Assembly (NCBI GenBank): GCA_900318395.1
Contig: ONKL01000001.1
Span: 39,018-103,017 of the forward strand
Length of the DNA stretch: 64,000 bases
Source of the DNA: an uncultured Prevotella sp.
GTDB taxonomy: Bacteria > Bacteroidota > Bacteroidia > Bacteroidales > Bacteroidaceae
Direction of reading: 5' to 3'
The notes under the pieces were generated by a model that saw nothing but the letters and a program-made list of their open reading frames with translations, ran no database searches and had not been told where the DNA came from. This document shows positions 62,211-64,000 of this stretch, piece after piece; positions within the stretch are counted from its first letter, which is position 1; each line of letters begins with the position of its first letter. Position numbers and translations under genes: made by a program.

Positions 62211-63139
62211 AACTGTTTTATCTTTTCTATCTTTTCTTCCATCGGAAGCATCGCATCTATCCAATGTATTTTGAAACCTCTACGCTCCATACCCCGGAAC
62301 CAGGTCATCTGGCGTTTGGCAAACTGGTGGATGGCGATCTCGAGGCGATTGGTCATCTCGCCGTAGGAGGCCACGCCCGTCAGATACTCCGTCAGAAATT
62401 TATACTCCAATCCATAATATATAAGGTCATCGGCTGGGATACCCTCGTCGAGGAGCGCTTTCACTTCCTCGACCATACCTTCTTCCAGACGGGCTTTCAG
62501 ACGGCGGGTAATCTTCGCGCGACGCTCTTCACGATCGATGTCTATGCCGATAATAAGGCTCTCAACGGGCGGCAGTTCCCTGCGTGGCGTAGGGTGCTCC
62601 AGATTGTAGGTCTCAATCTCGATTGCCCTGATAGCGCGCTGACAGGAATCCACGTCGGTAGTATTGTGCATATTCGAACCGTTCTTTTCCTTCAGTCCTT
62701 TCAGCATCTCGGTCAACTCGTTGAGCGGCTTGCCTTCCAAGCTGTCACGCAACTCCTGGTTCTGCGGCACAGGCGAGAGCTTATAGCCTTTCAACACTGC
62801 TTCTATATAAAGGCCAGTTCCTCCACAGAGGATAGGCACAGCCCCCCTACGTCTGATATCCTGATAGACGTCATAGAAATCCTGTTGGTACTCAAAGAGG
62901 TTGTATTTCGTGCCTGGCTCACGGATATCTATCAGATGATAGGGAACGTTTGTTACTTCTCCATTTTCGTTCTTCACTTCATAGTCATCGAGATCTTTAC
63001 CTGTCCCAATATCCATCCGGCGGTAAACCTGACGGGAATCTGCAGAAACAATCTCACCTCCAATCTCTGCCGCCAGACGAGCCGCAACGGTGGTCTTTCC
63101 CGATGCCGTCGGTCCCAATATCGTAATCATCTTCTTCAT
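62201..63139 (-). CDS. miaA: tRNA dimethylallyltransferase
   Basis: The 312-residue protein has the P-loop GPTASGKTT, SADSRQVYRRMDIGTGK, the catalytic region GGTGLYIEA and the DDLIYYGLEY segment with the family's C-terminal tRNA-binding helices. It adds a dimethylallyl group to A37 of tRNAs reading UNN codons. Its start overlaps the upstream gene's stop (ATGA) and its end overlaps the lipid kinase start. Confidence 0.95.
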   Translation of the reverse strand: MKKMITILGPTASGKTTVAARLAAEIGGEIVSADSRQVYRRMDIGTGKDLDDYEVKNENGEVTNVPYHLIDIREPGTKYNLFEYQQDFYDVYQDIRRRGAVPILCGGTGLYIEAVLKGYKLSPVPQNQELRDSLEGKPLNELTEMLKGLKEKNGSNMHNTTDVDSCQRAIRAIEIETYNLEHPTPRRELPPVESLIIGIDIDREERRAKITRRLKARLEEGMVEEVKALLDEGIPADDLIYYGLEYKFLTEYLTGVASYGEMTNRLEIAIHQFAKRQMTWFRGMERRGFKIHWIDAMLPMEEKIEKIKQLWQ

Positions 63140-63774
63140 TCAGCTACGGTTTCGGTCTGAGAATAAGGATACGACACATCGTCAATCTGCTTGAAGAGAC
63201 GGAGGTTGATACCAACTTTCTCTAGTAGCATATCTGCAGTTTCAGTATATGCATCAGGAATAGCAGAGCCATTGTATACCTCACGGTAGTTCTTCTCATC
63301 CCATTTACGCTGTTTGACAATGCATTTCAGCAGTCGCTGTCCATCGTAATAAAGGCGGAACTCAAATATCTCGCCAAAGATGACATCAGGGTTCGTGGCA
63401 TAGATGAACATAATCTGCCCTTTTCTGTCGTAGAGATATTCCTCATAATACTCCCGTACGGCATAGTTGTATTTACGTGTGGCAAACCATAAATAGTGAG
63501 GCGGATAAATGGGGGTTCCATCAAGTTCGCTAAAATACATCCACACATGCTCATGGTGGGGTCCTGTGCCAGGCAGATTCTGCTCAATGTTCAAATGGTA
63601 GTATTCATCAGGTATACCATCAGTGGGGAAATCACCACTCATTTGGGCGATGTATTCCTTCACACTCGCATACGACTTGCGGATATCCTCGATCGTATAT
63701 TGTGCCTTTGCAACCTGTACCCCTAATGCCAGACAAGCTATGATGACAAACATTATTCTCATCGTTTTTACCAT
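63136..63774 (-). CDS. Exported protein of unknown function
   Basis: The 212-residue product begins with a signal peptide (MRIMFVIIACLALGVQVAKA). The mature part is rich in aromatic residues and predicted strands (YTIEDIRKSYASVKEYIAQM, then YNYAVREYYEEYLYDRKG), with no domain that I recognise. It is the first gene of the miaA-lipid kinase operon, with its own consensus promoter. Its stop overlaps the miaA start by 4 bp. Confidence 0.78.
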   Translation of the reverse strand: MVKTMRIMFVIIACLALGVQVAKAQYTIEDIRKSYASVKEYIAQMSGDFPTDGIPDEYYHLNIEQNLPGTGPHHEHVWMYFSELDGTPIYPPHYLWFATRKYNYAVREYYEEYLYDRKGQIMFIYATNPDVIFGEIFEFRLYYDGQRLLKCIVKQRKWDEKNYREVYNGSAIPDAYTETADMLLEKVGINLRLFKQIDDVSYPYSQTETVAE

Positions 63775-63782
63775 TTTGCTGG

Positions 63783-63813
63783 CAAAGATACGAAATAATA
63801 CTGATATAGCAAA
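63783..63813 (-). promoter_or_regulatory. Consensus promoter of the miaA operon
   Basis: Minus-strand TTTG (63813-63810), 19 nt, TATCTTTG (63790-63783), 9 bp before the start codon. Confidence 0.75.
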
Positions 63814-63846
63814 GTTTTTTGATACTGAATCATATAATTATGTAAC

Positions 63847-63878
63847 AAAAAAGGTCGCCCGAATCATTTCGGACGACC
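63847..63878 (-). terminator. Terminator of gapA
   Basis: GGTCG and CCGA on the left arm (63853-63862) pair with TCGG and CGACC (63869-63878), one internal mismatch. On the minus strand a T6 run follows. Confidence 0.75.
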
Positions 63879-63902
63879 AATTATTACCCTTCAACTACTT
63901 GC

Positions 63903-64000
63903 TTATTTCAGCTCAGCGAGGTACTTAATGGTGCGAACCATCTGAGAAGTGTAAGAGTTCTCATTGTCGTACCAAGAAACAACCTGTACCAGAGAGTTGC
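63903..64000 (-). CDS. gapA: Glyceraldehyde-3-phosphate dehydrogenase, C-terminal end (cut by window edge)
   Basis: The last 31 codons read [20 protein letters not shown] and then [11 protein letters not shown] before TAA. WYDNE is the hallmark C-terminal motif of type I GAPDH, the glycolytic NAD-dependent enzyme. The rest lies outside the window. Confidence 0.9.
   Translation of the reverse strand, partial: NSLVQVVSWYDNENSYTSQMVRTIKYLAELK

Overview
The window looks like chromosomal DNA of a Bacteroidales bacterium close to Prevotella (inference). The support is threefold: many genes are preceded by the Bacteroidetes-type promoter TTTG-N19/20-TAnnTTTG; the gene families are typical of the group (type III glutamine synthetase, fused DAHP synthase/chorismate mutase, VirE/BT4734-like ATPase, large type II-C Cas9, DUF4280 PAAR-like protein); and the CotH protein ends in the short C-terminal motif common on Prevotella secreted proteins.

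Layout. 0-7.8 kb holds a cut XRE regulator, queH, an amino-sugar pair (PIG-L deacetylase and GH20 hexosaminidase), a DnaJ/TerB-like protein, a membrane PP2C phosphatase and an inositol monophosphatase carrying in-frame heptanucleotide repeats. 7.8-10.8 kb holds a VirE-type ATPase followed by about 650 bp of intergenic DNA packed with 11-, 21- and 22-bp iteron-like arrays nested inside a perfect 24-bp inverted repeat. 10.8-17.7 kb is a type II-C CRISPR-Cas locus: a small RNA candidate, tracrRNA (minus strand), cas9, a cas1 that has lost its N-terminal domain through a frameshifting deletion, cas2, and an eight-repeat array read on the minus strand. Each repeat carries what looks like a complete Bacteroidetes promoter. 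17.7-26.2 kb has an orphan MNT nucleotidyltransferase, a secreted protein, CotH and HAD genes, and an aromatic amino acid operon (pheA, aminotransferase, DAHP synthase/chorismate mutase, tyrA, EamA transporter) behind a leader with mutually exclusive hairpins. 26.3-33.6 kb carries an HD hydrolase, an SDR enzyme, a msrC-M23-C1-M48 operon, a small secreted protein, slyD and aroC.

33.8-42.9 kb is the most unusual region: a six-gene minus-strand operon coding for a VgrG-like spike with a long C-terminal extension, a beta-solenoid-like protein, a protein resembling ribosome recycling factor, a STAS protein, a membrane PP2C phosphatase and a DUF4280 PAAR-like tip protein. No other type VI secretion genes are present in the window. 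It is followed by a small RNA candidate and a repeat-rich region with a perfect 52-bp all-AT palindrome.

43.6-64 kb is mostly housekeeping: pyrD/pyrK, an XRE regulator, holA, an HsdR-N nuclease-like protein, a zinc-ribbon protein and a Nif3 protein, a secreted nuclease, a FetAB-like ABC pair, putrescine synthesis from agmatine (aguA, aguB), glnN, a glycogen operon (debranching enzyme, GT4, GH57), a lipid kinase, miaA, a secreted protein of unknown role, and the 3' end of gapA. Degenerate 7- and 8-bp tandem repeats recur at gene ends and even inside coding sequence.
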